The notes under the pieces were generated by a model. It searched no databases and was not told the DNA's origin. It saw only the letters and a program-made list of their open reading frames with translations. A stretch of 64,000 nt of DNA. Origin: Arthrobacter sp. CDRTa11. GTDB taxonomy: Bacteria > Actinomycetota > Actinomycetes > Actinomycetales > Micrococcaceae. The position numbers and the translations under genes are program-made. The DNA is taken from positions 3,534,001 through 3,598,000 of the forward strand of contig NZ_CP044532.1 in the NCBI RefSeq assembly GCF_026427775.1, in the 5' to 3' direction. How positions within the stretch are numbered: position 1 is the first letter of the stretch; each line of letters starts with the position of its first letter. Shown here piece after piece: positions 50,444 to 60,509 of this stretch.

Positions 50444-51379
50444 ATGAAAAGCAAAGCCCTGAAGTGGCTGACCAGCGTTCCTGTGGCAATCGCCGTGGCC
50501 GCCTCACTGGCTGCCTGCGGCGGCGGGACAGCAGCTCCGACCGGCAGCCCAACTGATGCCCTGGCCGGCAGCGACCAGCAGACGCTGGACAAATACACCA
50601 CCGCCGACGTCACCCCGATCGACCAGATCGACAAGACGAAGCTTGGCCTGAACACTGAAGGCAAGCTCGAGGTGGGCACGCTCTCGGATGCCCCGCCCAA
50701 TATCTTCATCGATCCCGCGGGCAAATTCACCGGCTACGACAACGAGCTGCTGCGTGCCGTCGCCGGCAAGCTCGGCCTTGAGGTCGAGTTCGTCGCCACC
50801 GATTTCTCGGCCCTGCTCTCGCAGGTCCAGACCAAGCAGTTCGACGTCGGTTCCTCCTCCATTTCCACCACGGAGGCCCGCCGCCAGAATGTAGGCTTCA
50901 CCAACGGCTACGACTTCGGCTTCATGGCCGTCGTGGCCAAGACTGACGGCGACGTCAAGGGCTTCGATAACCTGACCGCCGACCTGCGTATCGGCGTTGT
51001 CCAGGGCACCGTCCAGGACGACTACGTCACCAACACGCTGAAAATGGAACCGATCCGTTTCCCGGACTACGCCACCGTTTACGCCAACGTACGCAACGGC
51101 CAGGTGGATGCCTGGGTAGCCCCGTCCCAGCAGGCTGAGGGCCAGGTCAAGGACGGCGACGGTACTGCCATCGTTGAATCCAAGGTCAACACGGAGAACT
51201 TCACCGCCTACGCCGTGGCCAAAGACAACCAGCCTCTGATTGACGCCCTCAACGCCGGCCTTGACGCCGTTATCGAGGACGGGACCTGGTCCAAGCTGAC
51301 CAAGGAGTGGTACCCGACACGGGAAATGCCGAGTGACTGGAAGCCGGGCAGCAAGGCCGCCACGGTTCCCCAAAGCTGA
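50444..51379 (+). CDS. Polar amino-acid ABC transporter, substrate-binding lipoprotein
   Basis: 311 residues. A lipoprotein signal (VPVAIAVAASLAACGGG) anchors the protein; the mature part is a family 3 solute-binding protein (EGKLEVGTLSDAPPNIFIDP, GKFTGYDNELLRAVAGKLG, ADLRIGVVQGTVQDDY). It binds a polar amino acid or similar solute outside the membrane and delivers it to the permease coded next. The specific ligand cannot be read from sequence; the possible Cys-bearing leader ORF hints at sulfur amino acids, weakly. Confidence 0.92.
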   Translation: MKSKALKWLTSVPVAIAVAASLAACGGGTAAPTGSPTDALAGSDQQTLDKYTTADVTPIDQIDKTKLGLNTEGKLEVGTLSDAPPNIFIDPAGKFTGYDNELLRAVAGKLGLEVEFVATDFSALLSQVQTKQFDVGSSSISTTEARRQNVGFTNGYDFGFMAVVAKTDGDVKGFDNLTADLRIGVVQGTVQDDYVTNTLKMEPIRFPDYATVYANVRNGQVDAWVAPSQQAEGQVKDGDGTAIVESKVNTENFTAYAVAKDNQPLIDALNAGLDAVIEDGTWSKLTKEWYPTREMPSDWKPGSKAATVPQS

Positions 51380-51395
51380 TTGAGCCGGGACCTTT

Positions 51396-52160
51396 ATGGA
51401 TCTCCTGGACCAGCTCGCTGACACGTTCTTCAACTGGGAGGAAATGGCAAAAGTCATTCCTGCCCTGCTCATGGTGGGTCTGCCCAACACACTGATTCTG
51501 GCAGTAACTTCCGGCATTCTCGGTTCCCTGTTGGGGTTGCTGCTGGCCATGATGGCAATCTCCCGCAACGCGGGAGCCCGCTGGGCAGCCCGCATCTACA
51601 CCGACATTTTCCGGGGCCTCCCCGCTATCCTGGTGATCCTGGTCATCGGCATCGGTTTGAGCCCGATAGCCCGGGAAATCACAGGCAACAGGAACCCCTA
51701 CCCCTTGGGGATCCTGGCCTTGACGCTGATCGCGGCCGCCTACATCGGCGAGATCTTCCGGTCGGGCATCCAGAGCGTTGAGAAGGGCCAGCTGGAGGCC
51801 TCCAGGGCGCTCGGATTCAGTTACGGCAGTTCCATGCGCCTGGTCGTGGTCCCACAAGGCATCCGCCGGGTCCTTCCCGCGCTGGTGAACCAGTTCATTT
51901 CCCTGCTCAAGGATTCCTCGCTGGTGTTCATGCTGGGGCTGGCAGCCTCCGACCGGGAAATATTCCGGATCGGAAACGACGCCATGGCCAACACGGGAAA
52001 CCTTTCTCCGTTGGTGGCGGCCGGCATCCTGTACCTCATCCTCACCGTGCCGCTGACACACTTCGTGAACTTCATCGATAACCGGCTCCGCACCGGCAAG
52101 CCGGAGAAAAAGGAACCCGACGAATTGGCTGCACCTATCGGCAAGGGGGCACAGGCATGA
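51396..52160 (+). CDS. Polar amino-acid ABC transporter, permease
   Basis: 254 residues with five or so membrane segments. The His/Glu/Gln/Arg-type permease signature is present: [20 protein letters not shown] near the start, [18 protein letters not shown], and the EAA loop [20 protein letters not shown]. It lies 16 bp after the binding-protein gene, and its end overlaps the ATPase gene by 4 bp, so one permease likely works as a homodimer with the ATPase. Confidence 0.94.
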   Translation: MDLLDQLADTFFNWEEMAKVIPALLMVGLPNTLILAVTSGILGSLLGLLLAMMAISRNAGARWAARIYTDIFRGLPAILVILVIGIGLSPIAREITGNRNPYPLGILALTLIAAAYIGEIFRSGIQSVEKGQLEASRALGFSYGSSMRLVVVPQGIRRVLPALVNQFISLLKDSSLVFMLGLAASDREIFRIGNDAMANTGNLSPLVAAGILYLILTVPLTHFVNFIDNRLRTGKPEKKEPDELAAPIGKGAQA

Positions 52161-52894
52161 CGGATTTTACTTCCGGCACCCTGACCGGCAAGAACCTGCA
52201 CCTCTCGTTCGGCCACAACCATGTGCTCCGCGGCATCGATCTCCATGTGGAGAAAGGCACCACGGCTTCGGTGATCGGTCCGTCGGGCTCCGGGAAGTCC
52301 ACGCTGCTGCGGGTCATGAACCGGCTGATTGAGCCCGATCAGGGAGACATCCTGCTGGACGGCCGCTCTGTCCTCAAGGACAACCCTGATGAGCTCCGCC
52401 AGCGGATCGGCATGGTGTTCCAGCAGTTCAACCTGTTCCCGCACAAGACAGTGGTGGAGAACGTTTCGCTGGCACTGCGGAAGCTCCGGAAGCTTCCTGC
52501 TGAGCGGGCCCGTGCTGAAGCCCTCGAGCAGTTGGACCTGGTGGGCCTGAAGCACAAGGCCGACGTACGCCCCGCCAACCTCTCCGGCGGCCAGCAGCAG
52601 CGTGTAGCCATCGCCCGGGCGCTTGCCATGAAGCCCGAGGTGATGTTCTTCGATGAGGCCACGTCGGCCCTGGACCCGGAGCTTGTCAAAGGTGTCCTGG
52701 CGCTGATGGCTGACCTCGCCAAGGGCGGCATGACCATGGTGGTGGTGACCCACGAAATGGGCTTCTCCCGCAATGTCTCGGATACCGTAACGTTTATGGA
52801 CGCCGGTGTGGTGGTCGAATCGGGCCACCCCGACCAGATCTTCACCGCGCCGCAGACAGACCGCCTCAAGGGCTTCCTCTCCGACGTCCTGTAA
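52157..52894 (+). CDS. Polar amino-acid ABC transporter, ATP-binding protein
   Basis: 245 residues. Walker A is [16 protein letters not shown], the signature is [18 protein letters not shown], and Walker B is [15 protein letters not shown], all intact, followed by the H-loop ([14 protein letters not shown]). It powers import through the permease coded upstream. The ATG overlaps the permease stop (ATGA) and the gene ends at a strong terminator. Confidence 0.96.
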   Translation: MTDFTSGTLTGKNLHLSFGHNHVLRGIDLHVEKGTTASVIGPSGSGKSTLLRVMNRLIEPDQGDILLDGRSVLKDNPDELRQRIGMVFQQFNLFPHKTVVENVSLALRKLRKLPAERARAEALEQLDLVGLKHKADVRPANLSGGQQQRVAIARALAMKPEVMFFDEATSALDPELVKGVLALMADLAKGGMTMVVVTHEMGFSRNVSDTVTFMDAGVVVESGHPDQIFTAPQTDRLKGFLSDVL

Positions 52895-52949
52895 TCCCAG
52901 CTGAGCAATACCTGCTGAACTTCTAAATCGCGTCCAGCAGGACTTAAAA

Positions 52950-52984
52950 AGGAATCCCCGGTTGCACCGCAACCGGGGATTCCT
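52950..52984. terminator. Bidirectional terminator between the ABC operon and hemL
   Basis: A perfect 16-bp stem, AGGAATCCCCGGTTGC (52950-52965) with GCAACCGGGGATTCCT (52969-52984), with a three-base loop. An A-run lies on the left (TTAAAAA) and T-rich sequence on the right (CGTTTA), so it can stop transcription in both directions. It lies between convergent genes. Confidence 0.88.
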
Positions 52985-53010
52985 CGTTTAAGCGCAGTTC
53001 AACAGGCGGT

Positions 53011-54375
53011 TCAGCTGACCGCAGCGGAACGCCCGACGCCGGGACTCACCGTCGCCGCCGCCGCGGCCTGCGCTGCGGCGGGCAGGGCATCAAAGATCCG
53101 GTTCATGGCCGCGTCGTCATGGGCCGCTGAGAGGAACCAGGCTTCGAAGACCGACGGCGGCAGGTACACACCGGCGTCGAGCATGGAATGGAAGAACGGC
53201 GCATAGCGGAACGTTTCCTGGCCCTGCGCGTCCGCGTAGTTGTGGACCCCGGTGGCAGAGGTTCCAAAGGCAACGGAGAACAGGTTTCCGGCGAACTGGA
53301 TGGAGTGGTCCACGCCCGCGGCGTCCAGCGCCGAGGACAACGCGGAGGACAGCTCCAGCGACCTGGCATCAATGAACGAGTACACGTCGCGGGTGGCGTG
53401 CGTCAGGGTCGCCACGCCCGCTGCCATCGCCACCGGGTTTCCGGACAGCGTCCCCGCCTGGTAGACCGGGCCCAGCGGGGCGAGGTAATCCATCACGTCG
53501 GCACGTCCGGCCAGGGCCGCCGTCGGCATTCCGCCGCCGATGACTTTTCCAAAGGTGAGCAGGTCCGGGGTCCACGGTTCAGCGGCGTCCGGCGCCCCGC
53601 CGGTCAGTCCCCAGTAGCCGGAGTAGCCCGTGCGGAAGCCGGTGAGGACTTCATCCACGATCAGCAGGGCGCCGTGTTCCCGCGTGATCCGGGACAGCCC
53701 CAGGTTGAAGCCCTCGCCGGGCGTTACCACGCCCATGTTGGCCGGGGCTGCCTCGGTGATGACGGCAGCAATGTTGGGACCGTGCGTGGCAAAAGCGGCC
53801 TCGACGGCGGCGAGGTCGTTGTACGGCAGCACCAGGGTTTCGGCTGCCGTGGCTTCGGTGACACCGGCCGATCCCGGCAGGGCCAGGGTGGCCACGCCGG
53901 ATCCGGCGGCGGCGAGCAGGCCGTCCAGATGGCCGTGGTAGCAGCCGGCGAACTTGATGATGAGGTTGCGGCCGGTGAAGCCGCGGGCCAGCCGGACGGC
54001 CGTCATGGTGGCTTCGGTGCCGGTGGACACCATACGGACGCGCTCCGCTGCGGGAACCCGCTCCTGGACGATGGCGGCGAGGTTGGCCTCATCCGGGGTT
54101 GAGGCGCCAAAGGACAGTCCCCGGTCCACCGCGGCGTGGACAGCATCGAGGACGGCGGGGTGGGCGTGCCCCAGGAGCGCCGGGCCCCAGGAGCAAACGA
54201 GGTCGACGTATTCCTGGCCGTCGGCATCGGTCAGGTATGGTCCCTTCGCTGAGACCATAAAGCGCGGGGTTCCGCCAACTGATCCGAAGGCACGGACAGG
54301 CGAGTTCACGCCGCCCGGCATCAGCTGGCGGGCACGGTCAAAGAGTGCCTCGTTACGAGGGTTGCTGGAAGTCAT
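53011..54375 (-). CDS. hemL: Glutamate-1-semialdehyde 2,1-aminomutase
   Basis: 454 residues from ATG 54373-54375 (a TAGGAACC site precedes it). This PLP enzyme makes 5-aminolevulinate, the first committed tetrapyrrole precursor, in the C5 pathway. Family marks: [20 protein letters not shown], the PLP lysine in [17 protein letters not shown], and [20 protein letters not shown]. It is the last gene of the minus-strand heme cluster, 13 bp after the luciferase-like gene. The partner hemA is not in the window. Confidence 0.96.
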   Translation of the reverse strand: MTSSNPRNEALFDRARQLMPGGVNSPVRAFGSVGGTPRFMVSAKGPYLTDADGQEYVDLVCSWGPALLGHAHPAVLDAVHAAVDRGLSFGASTPDEANLAAIVQERVPAAERVRMVSTGTEATMTAVRLARGFTGRNLIIKFAGCYHGHLDGLLAAAGSGVATLALPGSAGVTEATAAETLVLPYNDLAAVEAAFATHGPNIAAVITEAAPANMGVVTPGEGFNLGLSRITREHGALLIVDEVLTGFRTGYSGYWGLTGGAPDAAEPWTPDLLTFGKVIGGGMPTAALAGRADVMDYLAPLGPVYQAGTLSGNPVAMAAGVATLTHATRDVYSFIDARSLELSSALSSALDAAGVDHSIQFAGNLFSVAFGTSATGVHNYADAQGQETFRYAPFFHSMLDAGVYLPPSVFEAWFLSAAHDDAAMNRIFDALPAAAQAAAAATVSPGVGRSAAVS

Positions 54376-54388
54376 GGTTCCTATTCTT

Positions 54389-55507
54389 TCAGTTGCTTTC
54401 AACGGGCCAGGCAGCCTCCGCCAGCAGGGCGGCGACGCGCGGCGCCACCTCGGTGCCGAACAGCTCGATCGAGCGCATCATGGCGGCGTGCGGCAGGGTG
54501 CCGTTGCTGTATTTGAGGTCAAACCTGTCCACGCCCAGGTTCTTCTTGAGCAGGGCGATCTTGGCGGCGACGGTTTCCGGTGAACCGACGTAGAGGGCGC
54601 CCTCCGGGGTGCACATTGCCTCGAATTCGCCCCGGCTGGCCGGTCCCCAGCCGCGCTCGGAGCCGATGCGGTTCCGCTGCTCGAGCCAGTGCGGGAAGAA
54701 CTCGTCCCGCGCCTCCTCATCGGTTGCGGCAACATGGCCGGGGGAATGCGTGGCGATCTGCTGCATCGGATGGCCGTATTTCGCCATCGCTTCGCGGTAG
54801 AGATTGGCAAGGGGCGCGAACGACCGGGGCTGTCCGCCAATGATGGCGAAAATGATGGGGTATCCGTACTGGGCACAGCGCAGCACGGATTCCGGGGTCC
54901 CGCCGACGCCTATCCAGGCCGGAAGCAGGTGGTGTTCCAGCGGCGGATAGACGCTCAGCCCGTTGATCGCGGGCCGGGTCCGGCCCTCCCAGTGCACCGG
55001 TTTTTGCCGGCGGACCTTGTCGAAGAGCTCGAGCTTCTCCTCAAACAGGACGTCGTAGTAGGCCAGGTCGAGGCCGAAGAGCGGAAAGGACTCGATGAAG
55101 GATCCGCGCCCCAGCATGACCTCCGCCCGTCCGTTGGCGATGGCATCCACTGTGGCGAAGCGCTGGAACACCCGGATGGGGTCATCGGAGCTGAGCACCG
55201 TCACGGCCGAGCCCAGCCGGATGTTTTTGGTCCGTGCCGCAGCGGCGGCCAGGAAAACCTCCGGGGCCGATACCGCGAAGTCACGGCGGTGGTGCTCTCC
55301 CACGGCGAAGGCATGGAGTCCTGCCTCGTCGGCGAGTTCAGCCTGCTCGAGGAGCTGGCGCAGCACCTGGGCGTGCGGGACGGGGTGCCCGTCAGGGAAG
55401 ACTCCGACGTCGCCGAAGGAGTTCAGTCCCAGCAGGATCCGGTCCGGGCCAACGGGCGTTGTCGGGTTCGCCGCTGACGCCGGATCGGGCAAGGACGTGG
55501 GGTTCAT
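54389..55507 (-). CDS. LLM-class flavin-dependent oxidoreductase (luciferase-like)
   Basis: 372 residues. A bacterial-luciferase-like TIM-barrel: [60 protein letters not shown] and [20 protein letters not shown]. Such enzymes use reduced FMN (or F420) and often oxygen. The substrate is unknown. Its ATG overlaps the hemB stop by 4 bp and hemL follows 13 bp later, so it is fully part of the heme operon, although no heme-synthesis step needs it. A role in tetrapyrrole-linked redox chemistry is only inference. Confidence 0.88.
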   Translation of the reverse strand: MNPTSLPDPASAANPTTPVGPDRILLGLNSFGDVGVFPDGHPVPHAQVLRQLLEQAELADEAGLHAFAVGEHHRRDFAVSAPEVFLAAAAARTKNIRLGSAVTVLSSDDPIRVFQRFATVDAIANGRAEVMLGRGSFIESFPLFGLDLAYYDVLFEEKLELFDKVRRQKPVHWEGRTRPAINGLSVYPPLEHHLLPAWIGVGGTPESVLRCAQYGYPIIFAIIGGQPRSFAPLANLYREAMAKYGHPMQQIATHSPGHVAATDEEARDEFFPHWLEQRNRIGSERGWGPASRGEFEAMCTPEGALYVGSPETVAAKIALLKKNLGVDRFDLKYSNGTLPHAAMMRSIELFGTEVAPRVAALLAEAAWPVESN

Positions 55508-56487
55508 CGCGATTCCCTCAGCCAGCCTGCCAGCTCAGCCGCCCAATACGTCAGCACCATGTCCGCCCCGGCCCTCCTGATGCCAAGCACAGACTCGGTA
55601 ATTGCTGCGCGGCGGTCGATCCACCCGTTGGCCGCCGCGGCTTCGATCATCGCGTACTCACCCGAGATCTGGTAGGCGGCAACCGGGACCGGGCTCATCG
55701 CGGCAACGTCAGCCAGAATGTCCATGTAGCTCATGGCCGGCTTGACCATCACAACGTCGGCGCCTTCCGCCAGGTCCAGCTCCACCTCGCGGATGGCCTC
55801 CGTCCGGTTTCCGGCGTCCATCTGATACGTCCGGCGATCGCCCGTCAGCTGCGAATCCACTGCCTCCCGGAACGGGCCGTAGAACGCGGACGCGTACTTG
55901 GCCGCATAGGCCACCACCGAGGTTTCGGTGTGTCCGGCCTCGTCGAGGGCCTGCCGGATGGCGCGCACCTGGCCGTCCATCATGCCGGAGGGGCCCAGCA
56001 TGTGGGCGCCGGCGTCGGCCTGCGCCACGGCCATCCTGGCGTAAATTTCCACCGTGCGGTCGTTGTCCACATAGCCGTTAGCGTCAAGGACCCCGCAGTG
56101 TCCGTGATCGGTGAATTCGTCCAGGCAGACGTCACTCATGATGACCAGTTCATCGCCCACCTCGGACCGGACATCACGGATTGCCCTGTTAAGCACACCG
56201 TCCGGATCCAGCGATGCAGTGCCTTCGGCGTCCCGGACGGCCGGAATGCCGAAGAGCATGATGCCGCCGAGGCCCAGTCCGACTGCCTCCGCTGCCGCCT
56301 TTTTGAGCGTGTCCGTGGTGTGCTGTACCACACCGGGCATGGAGGTGATTGGATGTGGCTCCGAAAGGCCTTCCCTGATGAATGCCGGCAGGATCAGTTC
56401 CGGCGGCGCCAACCTGGTTTCGGCAGTGAGCCGGCGCATGGCCGCCGTGGTGCGCAGGCGGCGCGGGCGTTGGTTCGGAAAACTCAT
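55504..56487 (-). CDS. hemB: Delta-aminolevulinate dehydratase (porphobilinogen synthase)
   Basis: 327 residues from ATG 56485-56487 (GAAGGA site six bases upstream; RPRRLRTTAAMRRLTAET is the usual N-terminus). A GTG at 56562 that overlaps the hemD stop is an alternative. The two active-site lysines are in VVAYAAKYASAFYGPF and VMVKPAMSYMDIL. The metal loop DVCLDEFTDHGHCG has Asp where zinc-type enzymes have a second cysteine, so it is probably not a full zinc-cysteine enzyme. It joins two 5-aminolevulinates into porphobilinogen. Confidence 0.95.
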   Translation of the reverse strand: MSFPNQRPRRLRTTAAMRRLTAETRLAPPELILPAFIREGLSEPHPITSMPGVVQHTTDTLKKAAAEAVGLGLGGIMLFGIPAVRDAEGTASLDPDGVLNRAIRDVRSEVGDELVIMSDVCLDEFTDHGHCGVLDANGYVDNDRTVEIYARMAVAQADAGAHMLGPSGMMDGQVRAIRQALDEAGHTETSVVAYAAKYASAFYGPFREAVDSQLTGDRRTYQMDAGNRTEAIREVELDLAEGADVVMVKPAMSYMDILADVAAMSPVPVAAYQISGEYAMIEAAAANGWIDRRAAITESVLGIRRAGADMVLTYWAAELAGWLRESR

Positions 56488-56558
56488 GTCTTGTCCTTCA
56501 CTTTGTCTCAGGGATGCGTGGCCGGGCGCGCTGCCGGCGGGTCTTCCGTTGCCGTGAT

Positions 56559-57470
56559 TCACGGCGGAGCCTTCCCGTCCTGGGGTTTGAGGGCTTCGGA
56601 TACGGCCGCGACCAGCCCTTCCGGCGTGGGTTCTGCCGCGACGGCCGCCACCTCGAGGCCGAGCGCTGTGGCCTGGTCCGCCGTCGAACGTCCGATCGCT
56701 ACCAGGCGGCAGCTGCCCAGGGGCGAGAGTTTGCCGTGGATGCGCCGTACGGCGCTGGGCGAAGCGGCCACCACCGCATCCAGCCGGCCGGCCGCCAGCT
56801 CTGCCCGGGCGGCTTCAGGACTCACCATTCTGTACGACGGCGGCGCGGTGGCCGCCGTTTCAAGGGACAGCCTGCGTTCCTCATCCGCCGGATAATCCAC
56901 TGTCCGGTAAGCCGGAACGGCAGTCACCGATGCCCCGAAAGCCGACAGCCCGTCAGCGAGGCGGGGAGCGGCAATGTCAGCCTGCGGCAGGAACACCCTT
57001 GCGGATCCTTCCGGCCACACGGCCAGCAGGCCTGCAGCGGACTGGGAGTCCCGGGGAGTCAGCGCCACGGTGAGGCCTTCTGCTTCGAGCAGGTCCCTGC
57101 AGGCAGGCCCTATGGCGGCCACCCGGGTAGACGCAGGCACCCAGCCGCCGAGGGTCAGGCCACGTTCGGCTGCCTTGTCCCTGAGGACATGGACGGTGGT
57201 GGCGCTGCTGACCACCAGCCAGTCGAAGGCACCCGCGCCCAGGGCGTCGCAGGCCACATCCAGGGCGTGCTGGTCGGAGGCCCGTTCAAAGTCGATGAGC
57301 GGAAGCAGCAGGGCTTCTGCGCCTGCCCTCTCCAGCGCTGAGAGCAGGGAAACCGAGCGCTCAGGACTGCGCGTAATCAGGACGCGCGCATGGGCCAGCG
57401 GCTGCCTGCCGGATGGTGGTGTGCCGGCTCCGCTGCCCATTTCAAACCGTCCCGTCTCAAACCGCCCCAT
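56559..57470 (-). CDS. hemD: Uroporphyrinogen-III synthase
   Basis: Up to 303 residues; start uncertain between ATG 57470 and ATG 57440, because the first residues (GRFETGRFEMG) come from a short DNA repeat. The rest fits HemD: LAHARVLITRSPERSVSLLS, DWLVVSSATTVHVL, VAAIGPACRDLLEAEGLTV and VVAASPSAVRRI. It closes hydroxymethylbilane into uroporphyrinogen III. It sits between hemC (36 bp) and hemB. Low sequence conservation is normal in this family. Confidence 0.88.
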   Translation of the reverse strand: MGRFETGRFEMGSGAGTPPSGRQPLAHARVLITRSPERSVSLLSALERAGAEALLLPLIDFERASDQHALDVACDALGAGAFDWLVVSSATTVHVLRDKAAERGLTLGGWVPASTRVAAIGPACRDLLEAEGLTVALTPRDSQSAAGLLAVWPEGSARVFLPQADIAAPRLADGLSAFGASVTAVPAYRTVDYPADEERRLSLETAATAPPSYRMVSPEAARAELAAGRLDAVVAASPSAVRRIHGKLSPLGSCRLVAIGRSTADQATALGLEVAAVAAEPTPEGLVAAVSEALKPQDGKAPP

Positions 57471-57506
57471 CTCACACCGCCCGGCGCCGGATGCGCACGG
57501 GGCGGC

Positions 57507-58505
57507 TCAGGACGCCTGGAGGTCTGCGATGTCGGCGGCGCCGCCGGCAAGGAGTACCTCGGCCAGTTCAATGCCCAGCAGGGTGGCGCCTACCTCGGTC
57601 AATCCGTCGGTGGCCCGCCTGTCTCGGACAGAGGCCGTCCCGTCCACGGCACAAACCACTGCTTCGAGGTGAAGGAGGCTGCCCTTGCGGTAGGCGTAGG
57701 CGCCCACCGGGGCCGCGCAGCCGGCTTCGAGCCGCGCCAGGAGCGCACGCTCCGCGGTGACGGCGAGCCTGGTGTCCGGATCGTCCAGTGCGGCGAGGGC
57801 CTGGGCAAGAACACCCTGGGAGCCTTCGGTGGAACCCGCCTTGCGCGGCGCGTCGGCGGCCCGGCATTCAATCGCCAATGACCCCTGCCCGGCGGCAGGA
57901 AGCATCACGTCAGTTTCCAGGAATTCGCTGACAGCATCCAGCCTGCTGATCCGCTCCAGCCCCGCTGCCGCAAGAACTACGGCGTCAAGGTCGCAGGATT
58001 TGCCCGGAACAATCTGGTCCGTGGTGTTACCCGACAGCCCGGGAACCCTGCCAAGGCGGGTATCCACGTTGCCGCGGATGTCGACGATCTGGAGGTCCGG
58101 CCGGGCTGCGCGCAGCTGTGCCGCGCGCCGGGGCGATCCCGTTCCGACCGTTGCCCCGGAGGGCAGGTCAGCCAGCTTCAGGCCGTCCCGTGCGCAGAGG
58201 ACGTCGCGCACGTCGACGCGCCGCGGAGTGGCGGCCAGGGCCAAGCCAACCGGCGCGCCGGTGGGGAGGTCCTTGAGCGAATGGACGGCGACGTCGCACT
58301 CGTTCCGCAGCAGCGCATCGCGCAGGGCGGTCACAAAAACTCCAGTGCCGCCCATTTGGGACAAGGAACCGGTCAGGACGTCGCCGTCCGTGCGGATACG
58401 CACCAGCTCAACTGGAAAGCCTCCGACGGCGGCCAGCTGGTCCGCGGTCTGTTGTGTCTGCGTGAGGGCAAGCTTGCTGGCCCTGGTTCCGATCCGGACG
58501 GTCAC
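57507..58505 (-). CDS. hemC: Porphobilinogen deaminase (hydroxymethylbilane synthase)
   Basis: 332 residues from GTG 58503-58505, which overlaps the hemH stop by 4 bp. Signature stretches are VRIGTRASKLALTQTQQTAD, CDVAVHSLKDLPTGAPVGLA and VGTGSPRRAAQLRAARPDLQ. The cysteine carrying the dipyrromethane cofactor is in LARLEAGCAAPVGAYA. It polymerises four porphobilinogens. It is coupled to hemH upstream and hemD downstream in the cluster. Confidence 0.96.
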   Translation of the reverse strand: MTVRIGTRASKLALTQTQQTADQLAAVGGFPVELVRIRTDGDVLTGSLSQMGGTGVFVTALRDALLRNECDVAVHSLKDLPTGAPVGLALAATPRRVDVRDVLCARDGLKLADLPSGATVGTGSPRRAAQLRAARPDLQIVDIRGNVDTRLGRVPGLSGNTTDQIVPGKSCDLDAVVLAAAGLERISRLDAVSEFLETDVMLPAAGQGSLAIECRAADAPRKAGSTEGSQGVLAQALAALDDPDTRLAVTAERALLARLEAGCAAPVGAYAYRKGSLLHLEAVVCAVDGTASVRDRRATDGLTEVGATLLGIELAEVLLAGGAADIADLQAS

Positions 58506-59767
58506 TGGACGCCTTCTCCCCCGGCCCGTACACCGGACGCGTCTGGGTAAGGGTCATAACCCTTACCGACGGTGGTGTCAGCCCCCGCGATGGTTGGCTT
58601 CTCGCCGCGGAAGTTTGCGCAGCATCCCGGCCGGCAGACGTCGTACCAAGGCCCCAGGCCGGTCACTGCCGGACGGTCAGCGATGTTGCCGGTCAGTGTC
58701 CGCTCCAGGATCAGGTCCACCAGCCCCTTCACAAAGGTGCGGTGGGTTCCCGGGGTGGGCACGCGGGTGGCGGTCAGGCCAAGGTTGCGGCAGGTCTCCA
58801 GAGCCTCGGTGTCCAGGTCCCAGACAACCTCCATGTGGTCGCTGACAAATCCCAGCGGCACAATCACGATTCCCTTGACACCCTGGCCGGCCAGTTCCTC
58901 GATGGCATCGTTGATGTCCGGTTCAAGCCACGGCACGTGCGGGGCGCCCGAGCGGGACTGGTAAACCAGTGACCAGGGAGCAGTTTGCCCTGATTCTGCC
59001 TCGACGCGGTCCATGACCGCTGCACCGGTGGCGAGGTGCTGGGCCACGTACGCCGAGCCTTCCTCAAACTCGCGGGGCTCTGCCTCGGAGCGTCCGGCTG
59101 CCTCGGCATCACGGGTAGGGATGGAGTGCGTTGCGAACAGGATGTGCACCGGCGCATCCGGGCTTCCGGCAGCTGCCAGCCGGGCACGGACGTCGGCCAG
59201 GCCTGCCGCCGTGCCTTCGATAAACGGCTCCACAAAACCCGGGTGGTCGAAGTACTGACGCACCTTGTCCACCTCAAGCCGCCCGTCCAGGCCGGTCTCG
59301 GTCAGCGCCATGCCGATGTCCTCGCGGTACTGGCGGCAGCTGGAGTAACAGGAGTAGGCACTGGTGGTGATCATCAGCAGGCGGCGGTGGCCGGCGTCGT
59401 ACGCGTCCTGCAGGGTCTGCGGAATGTACGGGGCCCAGTTGCGGTTTCCCCACAGCACCGGCAGCTCAATGCCCCGCGCCGCGAGTTCCGATTCCAGGGC
59501 GGCCTTGAGCTCGCGGTTCTGCCGGTTGATGGGGCTGATGCCGCCGTTGGCGCGGTAGTGGTGGGAGACCTCTTCCAGCCGCTCGTCCGGGATCCCGCGG
59601 CCGCGCGTGACGTTGCGGAGGAACGGAATGACGTCCTCCTGGCCCTCAGGGCCGCCGAAGGAGGCGAGCAGGACGGCGTCGTAGTCCTTGGGTGCCATCC
59701 GCCCGGCTTCGGTTACGGGATTCACGGTTCCTGCTGCCAGGGCTTCCTGGCGGTCCAGTGGGCTCAT
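58502..59767 (-). CDS. hemH: Coproporphyrin ferrochelatase
   Basis: 421 residues; the ATG overlaps the hemQ stop. Family marks: AVLLASFGGPEGQEDVIPFL, HYRANGGISPINRQNRELKA, TTSAYSCYSSCRQYRED and FATHSIPTRDAEAAGRSEAE with the conserved His. Cysteines in YSCYSSCR and in the C-terminal WYDVCRPGCCANF are candidate ligands of the [2Fe-2S] cluster reported in actinobacterial ferrochelatases. Given hemQ beside it, it most likely inserts iron into coproporphyrin III (cpfC function) rather than protoporphyrin. Confidence 0.94.
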   Translation of the reverse strand: MSPLDRQEALAAGTVNPVTEAGRMAPKDYDAVLLASFGGPEGQEDVIPFLRNVTRGRGIPDERLEEVSHHYRANGGISPINRQNRELKAALESELAARGIELPVLWGNRNWAPYIPQTLQDAYDAGHRRLLMITTSAYSCYSSCRQYREDIGMALTETGLDGRLEVDKVRQYFDHPGFVEPFIEGTAAGLADVRARLAAAGSPDAPVHILFATHSIPTRDAEAAGRSEAEPREFEEGSAYVAQHLATGAAVMDRVEAESGQTAPWSLVYQSRSGAPHVPWLEPDINDAIEELAGQGVKGIVIVPLGFVSDHMEVVWDLDTEALETCRNLGLTATRVPTPGTHRTFVKGLVDLILERTLTGNIADRPAVTGLGPWYDVCRPGCCANFRGEKPTIAGADTTVGKGYDPYPDASGVRAGGEGVQ

Positions 59768-60465
59768 GCGAGGACCTCCGCGATCTCCGCAGCCGAGATG
59801 CGGCGGCCTGTAAAGAACGGGATCTCCTCCCGGACGTGGTTGCGGGCTTCCGTGGCGCGCAGGTGCCGCATCAGGTCCACCAGGTCAACCAGCTCGGGAG
59901 CCTCAAGGCCTAGGATCCATTCCCAGTCCCCCAACGCGAAGGAGGACACCGTGTTGGAAATGACCTGGGGAAAGTCGCGGCCCAGCATGCCGTGGTCGCG
60001 CAGCATCTTCCCGCGTTCGACCTCGGGCAGGATGTACCACTCGTAGGAGCGCACGAACGGGTAGACGCACAGCCAGTCGGCCGGCTCCACGCCGCGGGAA
60101 TATGCCGGCGTGTGGTTCTTGGCAAACTCTGCCTCCCGGTGCACACCCATGGCCGACCAGACGATCTCCGTTCCGGCGAAGAGCTTGCTGCGGCGGATAT
60201 CGCGGATGGCCTGCTGCAACGCTTCGGGCTTGGGTCCGTGGAGCCACACCATCACGTCAGCATCCGCGCGCATGGCGGAGACGTCATAGCTTCCGCGGTG
60301 GGTGACACCTGCCGCGGCAAGGCGGAACAGCAGCGCGTCGAAGTCCTCGGCGGCGTCAGGGCTGCGCAGGATCTCTGCAGACCGCTTGAAAACAGTCCAG
60401 AGAGTAAAAAACTGCTCGGCTGATTCTTCGGTTTTAGTGACAGATTCGGCAGAAGTGTGGCTCAT
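59764..60465 (-). CDS. hemQ: Coproheme decarboxylase HemQ (ChdC), chlorite-dismutase fold
   Basis: 233 residues. It removes two propionates from coproheme to give heme b, the last step of the coproporphyrin-dependent route. Family marks: EQFFTLWTVFKRSAEILRSP, DVMVWLHGPKPEALQQAIRD, the Tyr-containing YPFVRSYEWYILP and the end HLRATEARNHVREEIPFFTG, which is typical of the HemQ C-terminus. It heads the run hemQ-hemH-hemC-hemD-hemB-LLM-hemL with stop/start overlaps. A 123-bp gap separates it from the LPETA-protein gene upstream, and an inverted repeat lies in this gap. Confidence 0.95.
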   Translation of the reverse strand: MSHTSAESVTKTEESAEQFFTLWTVFKRSAEILRSPDAAEDFDALLFRLAAAGVTHRGSYDVSAMRADADVMVWLHGPKPEALQQAIRDIRRSKLFAGTEIVWSAMGVHREAEFAKNHTPAYSRGVEPADWLCVYPFVRSYEWYILPEVERGKMLRDHGMLGRDFPQVISNTVSSFALGDWEWILGLEAPELVDLVDLMRHLRATEARNHVREEIPFFTGRRISAAEIAEVLA

Positions 60466-60509
60466 GCTTACCAGTTTGCCCCTTCCTCACCGTCAAGTCG
60501 AAACCGATG

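Noticed and set aside
52921..52927. A third TTCTAAA site considered as another copy of the 29-bp operator
   Set aside because: There is no TTTAGAA arm 15 bases on; it lies in the space between the ABC operon and a terminator.
55234..56895. A 553-codon open frame on the plus strand
   Set aside because: Antisense to the LLM oxidoreductase, hemB and hemD, crossing their borders; its composition is Arg/His/Gly-rich without motifs.
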